DNA from: an uncultured Clostridium sp. | GTDB taxonomy: Bacteria > Bacillota > Clostridia > Lachnospirales > Lachnospiraceae | Length of the DNA stretch: 18,447 bases | Assembly: GCA_900551135.1 (NCBI GenBank) | Contig: URUX01000033.1 | Location: 1 to 18,447, forward strand | Reading direction: 5' to 3' | Part shown: one piece after another, positions 1-8,360 of the stretch | Position numbering within the stretch: position 1 is the stretch's first letter | Layout: every line of letters starts with the position of its first letter | Translations under genes and position numbers: made by a program | Notes under the pieces: generated by a model | Seen by the model: only the letters and a program-made list of their open reading frames with translations | Told to the model about the DNA's origin: nothing | The model's database searches: none

Positions 1-1169
1 AGCGCTATATTCATCATATCGGAGGACTGCCGGATTTTTCAGCCCTGCGATTTACAAAATACAACCAATATGAGTCCATGATCCTTCCCATGGTTCAGTA
101 TCTGCAAAGCTTCCATGTCCAGTTTCACTATGGAGTAAAGGTCACCAATGTTTTATTTAACTGCTCTTCTTCCAAAAAAATGGCGGTACAAATCGATCTG
201 CTGAAAGATGGCAAGCCGGATTCCATTGGACTTACTGAACAGGATCTGGTATTTATCACCAACGGCGGATGCGTAGAAAATTCTTCCATTGGCAGTCAGC
301 ATACTCCTGCCGAATTTAACCCACAGCTGAAAGAAGGCGGCGGATGGGATATGTGGAAAAAAATCGCTGCTCAATGTACAGAGTTTGGCCGCCCTGAAAC
401 GTTCTGCTATGATCCAGAGCAGACGAACTGGATGAGCGCCACTGTCCAGACCCTGGATCAGCGCATTGTCCCCTATATAAAAAGTATCTGCAAACGAGAT
501 CCGTTTTCCGGCAAAGTGGTTACCGGCGGCATTGTAACCGTAAAAGATTCTTCCTGGCTTTTAAGCTGGACCATCAACCGCCAGCCCCAATTTCGGGAGC
601 AGCCTAAGGATCAGCTTCTGGTATGGATTTACGGCCTGTTTTCTGATAAGCCTGGCGACTTTATTAAAAAGCCTATGCGAGACTGCACTGGTAAGGAAAT
701 CTGTATGGAATGGCTGTACCACATGGGCGTGCCGGAGTCAGAAATTGAAGATATGGCGGAACACAGCGCCAATACTGTGCCCTGCATGATGCCTTATATT
801 ACCGCATTTTTCATGCCAAGATCCTATGAGGACAGACCTCTGGTAGTTCCTAAAAATGCAGTTAATTTTGCCTTTCTGGGACAGTTTGCAGAAACTCAGC
901 GGGACACCATATTTACTACGGAATATTCCATCCGAACTGCCATGGAAGCCGTCTACACCCTTCTTTCCGTAGAACGAGGCGTACCGGAAGTCTGGGGAAG
1001 CGTCTACGACATCCGCAATCTTTTAGATGCCGCTGTGAAACTTCGGGACGGAAAAAAGATTACCGACATGGATCTGAATTTAAAGCAAAAAATTGCACTA
1101 AAAGAAGTGTTAAAGAACATTCATGGTACCGATATTGAAAAGCTGTTAAAAGAATACGGCCTTATCTAG
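1..1169 (+). CDS. ohyA: oleate hydratase (myosin-cross-reactive antigen family), 5' end off the window
   Basis: The reading frame is open from the window edge (first whole codon at position 3) to TAG at 1167-1169, giving 388 visible residues. Family members run to about 560-600 residues, so roughly the first third, with the FAD-binding Rossmann start, is missing. Stretches such as IHHIGGLPDFSALRFTKYNQYES, cut here to HHIGGLPDF and RFTKYNQYES, and QTLDQRIVPYI and FLGQFAETQRDTIFTTEYS are typical of the MCRA/oleate hydratase family. These FAD-dependent enzymes add water to the cis-9 double bond of oleic and related acids to give 10-hydroxy acids. In gut bacteria this is thought to detoxify free fatty acids at the membrane. 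It is the only rightward gene in the left half and ends at a hairpin. The internal ATG at 78 is not the start, because family homology continues upstream of it. Confidence 0.93.
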   Translation, partial: RYIHHIGGLPDFSALRFTKYNQYESMILPMVQYLQSFHVQFHYGVKVTNVLFNCSSSKKMAVQIDLLKDGKPDSIGLTEQDLVFITNGGCVENSSIGSQHTPAEFNPQLKEGGGWDMWKKIAAQCTEFGRPETFCYDPEQTNWMSATVQTLDQRIVPYIKSICKRDPFSGKVVTGGIVTVKDSSWLLSWTINRQPQFREQPKDQLLVWIYGLFSDKPGDFIKKPMRDCTGKEICMEWLYHMGVPESEIEDMAEHSANTVPCMMPYITAFFMPRSYEDRPLVVPKNAVNFAFLGQFAETQRDTIFTTEYSIRTAMEAVYTLLSVERGVPEVWGSVYDIRNLLDAAVKLRDGKKITDMDLNLKQKIALKEVLKNIHGTDIEKLLKEYGLI

Positions 1170-1183
1170 CCATAAACGTGCGG

Positions 1184-1220
1184 CTGCCGCTTTCAGGATT
1201 AAACAATCTGAAAGCGGCAG
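1184..1220 (+). terminator. hairpin terminator after oleate hydratase
   Basis: A perfect 13-base inverted repeat has arms CTGCCGCTTTCAG (1184-1196) and CTGAAAGCGGCAG (1208-1220) with an 11-base loop. It lies 14 bases after the oleate hydratase stop. On the + strand it is followed by TTTC and then, a few bases on, TTTTT, so it is a somewhat imperfect intrinsic terminator for the rightward gene. The minus side lacks a T tract, so it need not stop the leftward lipoprotein transcript. Confidence 0.7.
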
Positions 1221-1292
1221 TTTCACAAATTACTTTTTAAACTTATATTTTCCTCTTCGTTCAAACGTCCACTCATGATTTGTAAAAATACA

Positions 1293-2501
1293 TCACCTTC
1301 TAGGTTTATGCCAACCTGCTTCCCAGCTTTCCTCAGGTGAAATAATGCGATTAGACACATACTGGATCTGTCCGTCTTCCAGTGGACGTACCGTCACCTC
1401 ATGGACACAGGCCTTGCTTACTCCCTTATATGGAAATACAGCATGGACCATCATAGAAACTGTCCCATCTGCATTTTCTGCAAAATCCACCACTTCCGGA
1501 TAGGGGTATTCCGGATACTCGGCTTCCTCAAATCCTCTTGGACGGGATTCATAGGTATTATCCTCTGCATGATAATCGGTCTTTTCTCTAAGGGTCTCGC
1601 TGTCTATATGAATGAACTTCTGAATAATCGATTCAAACGATTCTGCCGGTATTCTGTAAATACCGCTGTTTTCACTGGTCTCATAAGATCCCTGCGGCAC
1701 ATAGGGCGCGCCTGTCAAAAAGCAGAACCGATCATAGAGATCGTAAAAATTCAAATCTCCAAACTCTTCCTCACTCCAGTTGGTAATAAACAGATTATTA
1801 CTCTCATAGCCTACTGGCATTACATAGTCTCGATTTAACTCTCTGCACCTTTCCGGAAGATGCTTTACCCGAAAAGCCTTATATTCCTCTTCCCCACTTA
1901 AGGTCAGGGCATAGGATTCTTCGGAAAAATAAACGCCGGAAAACATAAAATATCCGTCTTCTTCATAGTAATTCCAGTTTTCAGCTGAAAAACGACCCAA
2001 ATCTGCCAGTTTTAACACCCCGTCCTGATATTCAAAATATTTCTTTTCTACCTCTATCCTGCTGTCCTGAGTCTGGAAATCATACTTTACCAGTCCTTTG
2101 GAATCTATAACTTCTATCAGCGTCAATCTGCCTTCTTGTCCATTTTCTGCCCTTTGGCAAAATTCTATGGCCTGCTCTGGTTTTGTCATATCAATTTGAT
2201 TCTTACTGTCAACGGCTGTATATCCCTTGGAGCCAAGATACTCTGCCATCGTTTGAATCCATGAAAGTTCCTCAAAGTCACTGTCTGGCTTGTCGTTCTG
2301 ATAAAATTCCAGACAGGTATGTAAAAATTCTTCTTCCTCGTCAGGGTTCTTGGACTGGATCTCTGACAAAATCTCTGATGGAATCTTTGATATCCTCTCA
2401 ATAGCCTGGCTTTCCGCGAAACCATCTGACTGAGAGGGCTGTGGGAGCGCACAGCCAGTCAGAGTTATGGATAGAAAACATGCGACAATTTTGACTTTCA
2501 T
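1293..2501 (-). CDS. predicted surface lipoprotein of unknown function, last gene of the hsd operon
   Basis: This 402-residue protein opens with a short basic and hydrophobic signal peptide ending in a lipobox, LTGC, with Cys17 as the predicted lipidated residue. That predicts export and anchoring to the outer face of the membrane. The mature part is acidic and rich in Tyr, Glu and Ser, with no catalytic motif I recognise. The C-terminal stretch (YPYPEVVDF, then NADGTVSM, then HEVTVRPLEDG) resembles a family of Lachnospiraceae lipoproteins that I recall as DUF6070; this is unverified. The start is ATG at 2501 with AAGAGG 5-6 bases upstream, overlapping the stop of the ADP-ribosylglycohydrolase gene. 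Only 9 bases separate the two genes, so translation is probably coupled. Function is unknown. It may be a passenger of the restriction island or an independent surface protein. Confidence 0.8.
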   Translation of the reverse strand: MKVKIVACFLSITLTGCALPQPSQSDGFAESQAIERISKIPSEILSEIQSKNPDEEEEFLHTCLEFYQNDKPDSDFEELSWIQTMAEYLGSKGYTAVDSKNQIDMTKPEQAIEFCQRAENGQEGRLTLIEVIDSKGLVKYDFQTQDSRIEVEKKYFEYQDGVLKLADLGRFSAENWNYYEEDGYFMFSGVYFSEESYALTLSGEEEYKAFRVKHLPERCRELNRDYVMPVGYESNNLFITNWSEEEFGDLNFYDLYDRFCFLTGAPYVPQGSYETSENSGIYRIPAESFESIIQKFIHIDSETLREKTDYHAEDNTYESRPRGFEEAEYPEYPYPEVVDFAENADGTVSMMVHAVFPYKGVSKACVHEVTVRPLEDGQIQYVSNRIISPEESWEAGWHKPRR

Positions 2502-2510
2502 AAATACCTC

Positions 2511-3293
2511 TTACAAACATTTTAAAATCTGTATAAACTCATCTGGAATATACTTCATTGCAGTCTCTTTCATATTAGCAGGTATCCCGTAATATGCTTC
2601 TCCAATGCTTGCAGCAATTGCTGTCAATGTATCGCTGTCTCCCCCCAGAGATACCGCTGTCCGAACTACATCCTCAAAGTCTTCCCCTTCCAAAAATGCA
2701 GTAATCGCTTCAGGAACCGTCTCCTGACAGGACTCCACATGGTAATAATCTGGACGTATTTCATCACAAGTTCTATCTAAATTATAACAAAATTCATTCT
2801 CGATATATTCTTTCATCTCTTTCTTCGAACAGCCCTTTCGAGCCATGAAAATAGCACTCGCCGTTGCCTCTGCACCTTTTATCCCCTCTGGATGATTATG
2901 AGTAACTTCTGCTGTTGCTCTGGCAACTTCTCTTGTTCTTTCCAATGTATCATAAAGCCAGCCTGCCGACGATACTCTCATAGCTGCTCCATTGCCATAA
3001 CTATTATATGGAGCTGAATTTTCAAGCATCAGCCACCAGATAAATTTTCTTCCATATCCTGCGTTTAGATACTTTCTTCCCCATTTTTTCATAGACTGCA
3101 CCGTTAAATTTCTAACGGATTCCATGGAAGCCTCTTTTCCTGCATTTAATAAAGCCTCTGCTACTGCCACTGTCATAACAGTATCATCTGTAAATTCTGA
3201 CTGCTCACTGAATAACTCAAATACCTTTGTTTTCTCTCCTCTATCAAACTCAAACGGACTGCCGATAATATCACCTATCACTGCACCATACAT
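2511..3293 (-). CDS. ADP-ribosylglycohydrolase (DraG/ARH family)
   Basis: The 260-residue protein matches the DraG/ARH fold. It starts MYGAVIGDIIGSPFEF, carries the N-terminal metal-ligand motif TDDT (residues 35-38) and ends with GGDSDT (residues 217-222), whose aspartates complete the two-metal site. In this family these residues hold two divalent cations that remove ADP-ribose from protein side chains (arginine in DraG) or from other ADP-ribose conjugates. The substrate here is unknown. I chose ATG at 3293 because AGGAGG lies 8 bases upstream and the family motif begins at this Met. An in-frame TTG at 3323 has no such site. The gene lies 32 bases after hsdR on the same strand and leads directly into the lipoprotein gene. 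No ADP-ribosyltransferase is encoded nearby, so it is not an obvious toxin-antitoxin pair. The protein is probably cytoplasmic. Confidence 0.9.
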   Translation of the reverse strand: MYGAVIGDIIGSPFEFDRGEKTKVFELFSEQSEFTDDTVMTVAVAEALLNAGKEASMESVRNLTVQSMKKWGRKYLNAGYGRKFIWWLMLENSAPYNSYGNGAAMRVSSAGWLYDTLERTREVARATAEVTHNHPEGIKGAEATASAIFMARKGCSKKEMKEYIENEFCYNLDRTCDEIRPDYYHVESCQETVPEAITAFLEGEDFEDVVRTAVSLGGDSDTLTAIAASIGEAYYGIPANMKETAMKYIPDEFIQILKCL

Positions 3294-3325
3294 TTTATCT
3301 TCCTCCTTATACAAATCGTCCAAGT

Positions 3326-6300
3326 TTAAGAAACCTCAATTTGTACTGCATTTTCTCTCACAGTATTAATAGCAGTCACTATGGCGCTTCTGGTTTTTGC
3401 GTCAAATAATCTTAAAAAACTAACCGGTTTATCAAAAGGCGGTTTCGTTAATTCAGCAATGTTTTCCATATAACCATTCATTTCAATATGATGAATAACT
3501 TTCTTTACAAATGCTATTTGCTGCTGATTTAAAGACTCATCATTAATAAACTGGGAAAATGCTTCCATCGCCGCCTTATGGTCCAGTTTTGCAATTTTAC
3601 GTATCAGCAGGCCAAATGGAGTATCGCCAAATTCTCTTTCATAATCTTTTTTACTTCCTAACTCACTGGTAAAAATACGTTCTAATTCTTCATAGTCTCC
3701 AGAAGATAAGGGGATGTTGTGAGTCAATTTATGAATTGCCATAGTATTTCCATGTTCATTGACATACCTATTTACCTTTGCCTTATAATCCTCAAAATCA
3801 TAGGGGACATCTAACTGCTTTCCCTCTTTTTGTCCGGTAACCACATCCCCTAGATTTGTAACGACATAGGGCTTTCCTCTGCCGTCTTCTTCTAAAAATT
3901 TCATCAATCCCCTTAACTCTGCCCTTACTTTCTCAAATAACAGAATATTTCCTGACTCCCAAAAGTCATCTGTCTGAACTTCCTGAATCAATGTTAATTT
4001 AGCTTTAACCTGCGGTATGCTGATTTTTCTTTCCAGGTTTGCTGCTGTCTGACACAACTGTTTTCTTGCATAACTAACAGTCGGCATCTCTTCTATGTAA
4101 GCTAAAATCAAACCATACATAAAATTATCAAACCTTTTTGCAAACTCGTCTTTATCATCCAAATAGACAATGGGAGCAATCTCTTGAATCAGTTCTCTCT
4201 TATCACTTTCACTGATACAGGTAAAAACTTCCTGCTTTTTATATTTCTCCACATATTTCATTCGAGTTTTCACCGTAATCAGACGGGGATTTAATTCCAT
4301 AATCTGATTATGGCAAGTTTCTATCAGCTTTTTTCTCCATCCCTGGTAGTCATCTCCTGCAAATAAACTGTCTTGTAATGCGGCAGCAATGCGAATCTGC
4401 TTTCCAAAAATATTTTCCGACAAGGTCTTTGTTTCTCTGCTTTCAAACCCATTTACATGCTGTCTGAAATATTCAAAATTACCACAATAATCAAAGATAA
4501 GGAATCTTCTCTTATCTGTATATTCTCCATCAATCTGATCCATACAGGTCAAGCCCTTACAGAGACGAGTTCCTCGGCCAATCATCTGCCAGAATTTAGC
4601 TTTTGAGCGCACTTTCTTAAAGAACACCAAATTTACTGCCTCTGGCACATCAATTCCTGTATCCATCATATCTACGGATACTGCAATATGTGGTTCCTTT
4701 TCTGGAATCTTAAAATCCTCAATGATGGTTTGAGCATAGGTATCATCACAGATAACTCTCTGTGCAAATGTTCCATGATAGTAAGGATACAGCTTATTGA
4801 ACCGTTCTAAAATAAATTCCGCATGACGTTTATTCTGTGCAAAAATAATGGTTTTTCCCAATCTATCCCCACCTGCAACATGAATTCCCCGTTCCATTAA
4901 ATCCTGCAGCACAATATCTACTGTAGATTCATCGAATACAAACTGATTCAATTTGGCTGATGGAATAAATTCTGGAATTTCTCCATCTTCAATAAATGCG
5001 TCTTCATACTGTTCTTTCTTATCCGGAGACAATTGATCGTATGTAATACCTTCTTCCAGGAACTTTGTCGTAACTTCATAGTTATAGTAGGGAACCAAAA
5101 CCTGATCCTGATAAACAGCCGTCTCATAATCATACGCATAAGTAGGAATACCATCTGACATTTCAAAAAAGCCATAGGTATTGCGGTCTACATCCATTTT
5201 TGGCGTTGCAGTTAAGCCTATTAAAATTGCATCAAAGTACTCAAAAATCGCCCGATACTTCTTAAAAATGCTTCTGTGGCTTTCATCAATAATAATCAAA
5301 TCAAAATGTGCAGGAGTAAATAATTTTCCACCATCGTTATTTTTTACATCATCAATGGCATTTAGCATGGTAGGATAGGTAGAAAATACGATTCTTGCCT
5401 GCTTATCATCCTTATTGGAACACAGATTACAAAGAGACATGTCCGGCAGATACCTTTTAAAATCATCTTTTGCCTGTTTAACTAAAGCTGTCCTATCTGC
5501 TAAAAACAAAATATTTGTCACATACTTTCCACGGCTAAGAACATCTGTCAGACTGGAAGCCGTCCTGGTTTTTCCCGTTCCTGTTGCCATAACCAGAAGA
5601 TGCTTGCGAAATCCCTGCTCAATCTGACCGCATACAGCGCGGATTGCTTCTTTTTGGTAGTAACGATCCGTAATTTTATCATCAATGGGAACATTCATTA
5701 AATTCAGATGCTCAGTACGACGGTTCATCAATTTTTGCAAATCGCCTTTACTGAAAATTCCACTGACTTTCCTCTGAGGGCTGCTCCTATCATCCCAGAA
5801 ATATGTTTCAAATCCATTGGTTGTAAACATCATCGGACGACGGCCAAAAGCTTTTTCCAGGCAGTCAGCATACAAAACTGCCTGTCTTCTCCCTATGTTC
5901 GGATCTTTACTGGTGCGTTTTGCCTCCACCACTGCCAGAGGAAGTCCATCTTTTCCAAATAAAACGTAATCTGCATAACCTGTCTTCTCACTGTCTCCTG
6001 CCATCCCCCTGACTGGGTATTCTTCCTGCACATCTGCATCTGCACCGTCAAATTTCCATCCCATCTCTTTCATATCTATATCAATGTAAATTTTACGGGT
6101 TTTAAACTCAGACAAGTCTTCTGCTTCAAAAACACGCTCCTGTTTATGCTGCTCTTTTTCTGCCGTATACTGAGCTGACATTTCTTCAATTTTCTTTCGC
6201 AATGCTTCGATTTCCGCTTCTTTTTCACCCAAAAGACTTTCCTGTTCTTTTATCTTTTTTGTGTCTACCACTACCTTCTGAGATGGAATCAACGCTTCGT

Positions 6301-6703
6301 CAAATTTACGTTCCTGATAATCTAATCCATAGCAATAATCCACCCATTGAATAAACTCAAATAATCCTTTTAACGACGCTATTGCATCTCTGGCCTGAAC
6401 GCTTTTATCCGTATGAACTGCCAAATTGCCTAATTTGATAATAAATGGCATTTTTCCCCATGTATTATAATCCACTGCAAATCGGAAACTAGGTTCATGT
6501 ATCAATGACTGCAAATTGTCTTTGTAGGGCATAGTCATACTATTGTCAGCAGAATAAACCCATTTTACCGCCAATTCCAGTGCTTTTCTACATCCAACCG
6601 CACACATAGCAGGAGCAGACGTATAGATTTTTTCTGCTTCTATACAGGCGGACGCAAAAAGAGCATACTCCTCCTTATCCCTTAAAAATCCAAAATTTGT
6701 CAT
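3326..6703 (-). CDS. hsdR: type I restriction endonuclease subunit R with N-terminal DUF4145-like domain
   Basis: The 1125-residue motor and nuclease subunit of a type I restriction-modification enzyme. Order of parts: an N-terminal helical DUF4145-like region (about 5-125), a charged coiled coil (about 150-190), a PD-(D/E)XK nuclease with Asp245 and EAK at 260-262, then an SF2 helicase. The helicase has Walker A ATGTGKT (373-379), a DESH box (473-476), GLTATP and motif VI QMIGRGTRLC. A helical C-terminal region follows and probably docks on the M2S methylase. The complex translocates DNA with ATP and cuts far from unmethylated sites. I chose ATG at 6703: it forms an ATGA overlap with the hsdS stop and has GGAG about 8 bases upstream. 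A GTG three codons earlier would sit on the ribosome-binding site. All motifs look intact, so the subunit is probably active. Confidence 0.96.
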   Translation of the reverse strand: MTNFGFLRDKEEYALFASACIEAEKIYTSAPAMCAVGCRKALELAVKWVYSADNSMTMPYKDNLQSLIHEPSFRFAVDYNTWGKMPFIIKLGNLAVHTDKSVQARDAIASLKGLFEFIQWVDYCYGLDYQERKFDEALIPSQKVVVDTKKIKEQESLLGEKEAEIEALRKKIEEMSAQYTAEKEQHKQERVFEAEDLSEFKTRKIYIDIDMKEMGWKFDGADADVQEEYPVRGMAGDSEKTGYADYVLFGKDGLPLAVVEAKRTSKDPNIGRRQAVLYADCLEKAFGRRPMMFTTNGFETYFWDDRSSPQRKVSGIFSKGDLQKLMNRRTEHLNLMNVPIDDKITDRYYQKEAIRAVCGQIEQGFRKHLLVMATGTGKTRTASSLTDVLSRGKYVTNILFLADRTALVKQAKDDFKRYLPDMSLCNLCSNKDDKQARIVFSTYPTMLNAIDDVKNNDGGKLFTPAHFDLIIIDESHRSIFKKYRAIFEYFDAILIGLTATPKMDVDRNTYGFFEMSDGIPTYAYDYETAVYQDQVLVPYYNYEVTTKFLEEGITYDQLSPDKKEQYEDAFIEDGEIPEFIPSAKLNQFVFDESTVDIVLQDLMERGIHVAGGDRLGKTIIFAQNKRHAEFILERFNKLYPYYHGTFAQRVICDDTYAQTIIEDFKIPEKEPHIAVSVDMMDTGIDVPEAVNLVFFKKVRSKAKFWQMIGRGTRLCKGLTCMDQIDGEYTDKRRFLIFDYCGNFEYFRQHVNGFESRETKTLSENIFGKQIRIAAALQDSLFAGDDYQGWRKKLIETCHNQIMELNPRLITVKTRMKYVEKYKKQEVFTCISESDKRELIQEIAPIVYLDDKDEFAKRFDNFMYGLILAYIEEMPTVSYARKQLCQTAANLERKISIPQVKAKLTLIQEVQTDDFWESGNILLFEKVRAELRGLMKFLEEDGRGKPYVVTNLGDVVTGQKEGKQLDVPYDFEDYKAKVNRYVNEHGNTMAIHKLTHNIPLSSGDYEELERIFTSELGSKKDYEREFGDTPFGLLIRKIAKLDHKAAMEAFSQFINDESLNQQQIAFVKKVIHHIEMNGYMENIAELTKPPFDKPVSFLRLFDAKTRSAIVTAINTVRENAVQIEVS

Positions 6704-7800
6704 CTTATCCACTCCTGTCTCGTAATGTTTACTGCTTTACTGCAGTATTTTATGTACTGGTAAATTAGATATTTTGATTTGTCGGTTTGGGTAACAAAGG
6801 CAGCAAACCGCTCTTGTAATTCAATCGGTGGCATTGGAAGAATCAAACTACTTATCTTATTTACGCTTAAAGTATTCAACCCTGATGTTGACACTGATTT
6901 ACTTATTATTTGTTGTCTTCCTTCCTGCGACATAAAGTAAAACAAAGCAAACTCAGGCAATATTGTCTTTTTATGAAAACGAGCTTTGATTAAATGGTTT
7001 TGATGTAATATCGGGCTAATACTCCCATCCCAAATGGCTACCCTTCCAATTTGTTCAATACTCCCATTTCCTTCAACAAAGAGTAAATCTCCTGCTTCCA
7101 AAAGCGTTTTCCCAATTTCATCTTCTCGTACACCAATTTCTAGAATCTCATTCAAATCCAATCTATTAAAGAAAACATTCGCCACACGAAGATACGGCAT
7201 TTTCAAGTTAAAGGTATTTCTTTTAGAATTTTTAGTAAGTCCCCCTGTAATAGTTGCAAGTTCTGATAATGGCTTTCCATCCTCATTTATATAATCGCCA
7301 AACAATTCGATAAATCGGGACTTGACGGCTTGTTCCAAAATTTTCACTTGTAATTGTCTTTTTTCAATAACTGCATCACATTTTTCTAAATTACACACAA
7401 TTTCTACTTGCTTTTCAATGCTGGGAAGGGGAATTAAAGCTTCTGTAAGATTTCCAATCTTTATGTATTTGATTACTCCCCCTATTGCTTGTGCCCGTAA
7501 TATCTTTATATAAGCATCTAAGAAAAAATACAGATATTTCACCAAAAGTTTACTTGTATCTAACGATTCAATAATATAAGTACGTTGGTATGCATCAAAT
7601 TTACCATTATAATATTTTACATTTAGATCTCCATTTCCTGCAACCAAAACACACTCACAATCATATGAGTATGATTCTATCCATAAACATTCTTTGGAAC
7701 AAGTAAAAAATGGATACTTACCACTCTCTGACGATGCATTAGCATCTAACTTTCCTGTATAAATGCGAGTTAACCTTCCCAGTTTTACAAATTTACTCAT
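6700..7800 (-). CDS. hsdS: type I restriction-modification specificity subunit S, full length (two target-recognition domains)
   Basis: This 366-residue protein has the classic HsdS layout. A first target-recognition domain (about 1-135) ends in a conserved helix region with LPSIEKQ and AVKSRFIELFGD. A second domain (about 180-330) ends with LPMPPIELQERF and a last helix. Each domain reads one half of a split DNA site, and the helices set the spacing and bind two HsdM copies. Start ATG at 7800 is supported by GGAGG 8 bases upstream and by the ATGA overlap with the stop of the preceding half-length hsdS. It also overlaps hsdR by ATGA. The DNA is very AT-rich (hand counts of 18/60 and 14/60 G+C in the lines from 7201 and 7501), typical of acquired hsdS alleles. 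The recognised sequence cannot be read from the protein. Confidence 0.93.
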   Translation of the reverse strand: MSKFVKLGRLTRIYTGKLDANASSESGKYPFFTCSKECLWIESYSYDCECVLVAGNGDLNVKYYNGKFDAYQRTYIIESLDTSKLLVKYLYFFLDAYIKILRAQAIGGVIKYIKIGNLTEALIPLPSIEKQVEIVCNLEKCDAVIEKRQLQVKILEQAVKSRFIELFGDYINEDGKPLSELATITGGLTKNSKRNTFNLKMPYLRVANVFFNRLDLNEILEIGVREDEIGKTLLEAGDLLFVEGNGSIEQIGRVAIWDGSISPILHQNHLIKARFHKKTILPEFALFYFMSQEGRQQIISKSVSTSGLNTLSVNKISSLILPMPPIELQERFAAFVTQTDKSKYLIYQYIKYCSKAVNITRQEWIR

Positions 7801-8360
7801 GCCACTTCCTCCATCCATTCATAAAATCGGGATTTCACTAATTTATCAAATTTGTTGATCTGCTGATAGCGTTTGTTAATCAAGTTACTAACTATATCCA
7901 GCACTATTGCCATTTCTCGCTGTTTATCAAGTGGCGGAAGAGGAATTTCGATATTTTCAACGATACTTTTTGAAATTTCCTTAAAAGTAGCACCTCTTCC
8001 CAATGAATTAAGATAATTCGTTTTACTTTTCAGAAAATGATATAGATATCGATTATAAATTTTCTCAGAACAGATTAAATTTTTAAATCCTTGATTACAA
8101 TACATTTCTGTTCCAGCAATTGCCACTTTTCCTATAGGCGCCCTTGAGGAAAGTAAAACAGTTCCTGCTGGAAATGGTTTTAGACCACTACCAACAACAG
8201 CTTGTAACGTTATCTTTCTTTGACTTTCATAGATAACATCTGAATCATCTGTCAGTTCTGCAGGTGTTACCCAGTTCAGATCACCATTCCAGTATTCTGA
8301 TTGTGTGCTTTTTGGGGTTGTGCCAGAAACAACAGTACAAATATTTCCTAACCTCACCAT
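7797..8360 (-). CDS. hsdS: half-length HsdS specificity subunit (one target-recognition domain)
   Basis: This 187-residue protein carries only one target-recognition domain (about 1-135, with the typical opening LGNICTVVSGTTPKS) and one conserved helix region (IPLPPLDKQREM, then LVKSRFYEWMEE). It stops just where a second domain would begin in a normal HsdS of 350-450 residues. The break is clean rather than mid-domain. The start is ATG at 8360, overlapping the hsdM stop as TGATG, with GGAGG upstream; a GTG at 8363 is the alternative. Its stop overlaps the full-length hsdS start as ATGA. In other type I systems, half S subunits can dimerise and read palindromic split sites, so this may be functional. 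Alternatively it is the remnant of an S gene disrupted when the second one was acquired. Confidence 0.88.
   Translation of the reverse strand: MVRLGNICTVVSGTTPKSTQSEYWNGDLNWVTPAELTDDSDVIYESQRKITLQAVVGSGLKPFPAGTVLLSSRAPIGKVAIAGTEMYCNQGFKNLICSEKIYNRYLYHFLKSKTNYLNSLGRGATFKEISKSIVENIEIPLPPLDKQREMAIVLDIVSNLINKRYQQINKFDKLVKSRFYEWMEEVA

Noticed and set aside
1401..1838. 145-codon open frame on the plus strand
   Set aside because: It lies inside the lipoprotein gene on the other strand and has no ribosome-binding site.
3294..3323. Longer ADP-ribosylglycohydrolase start at TTG 3323
   Set aside because: The codons 3323-3294 contain the AGGAGG site that serves the ATG at 3293, where family similarity begins.
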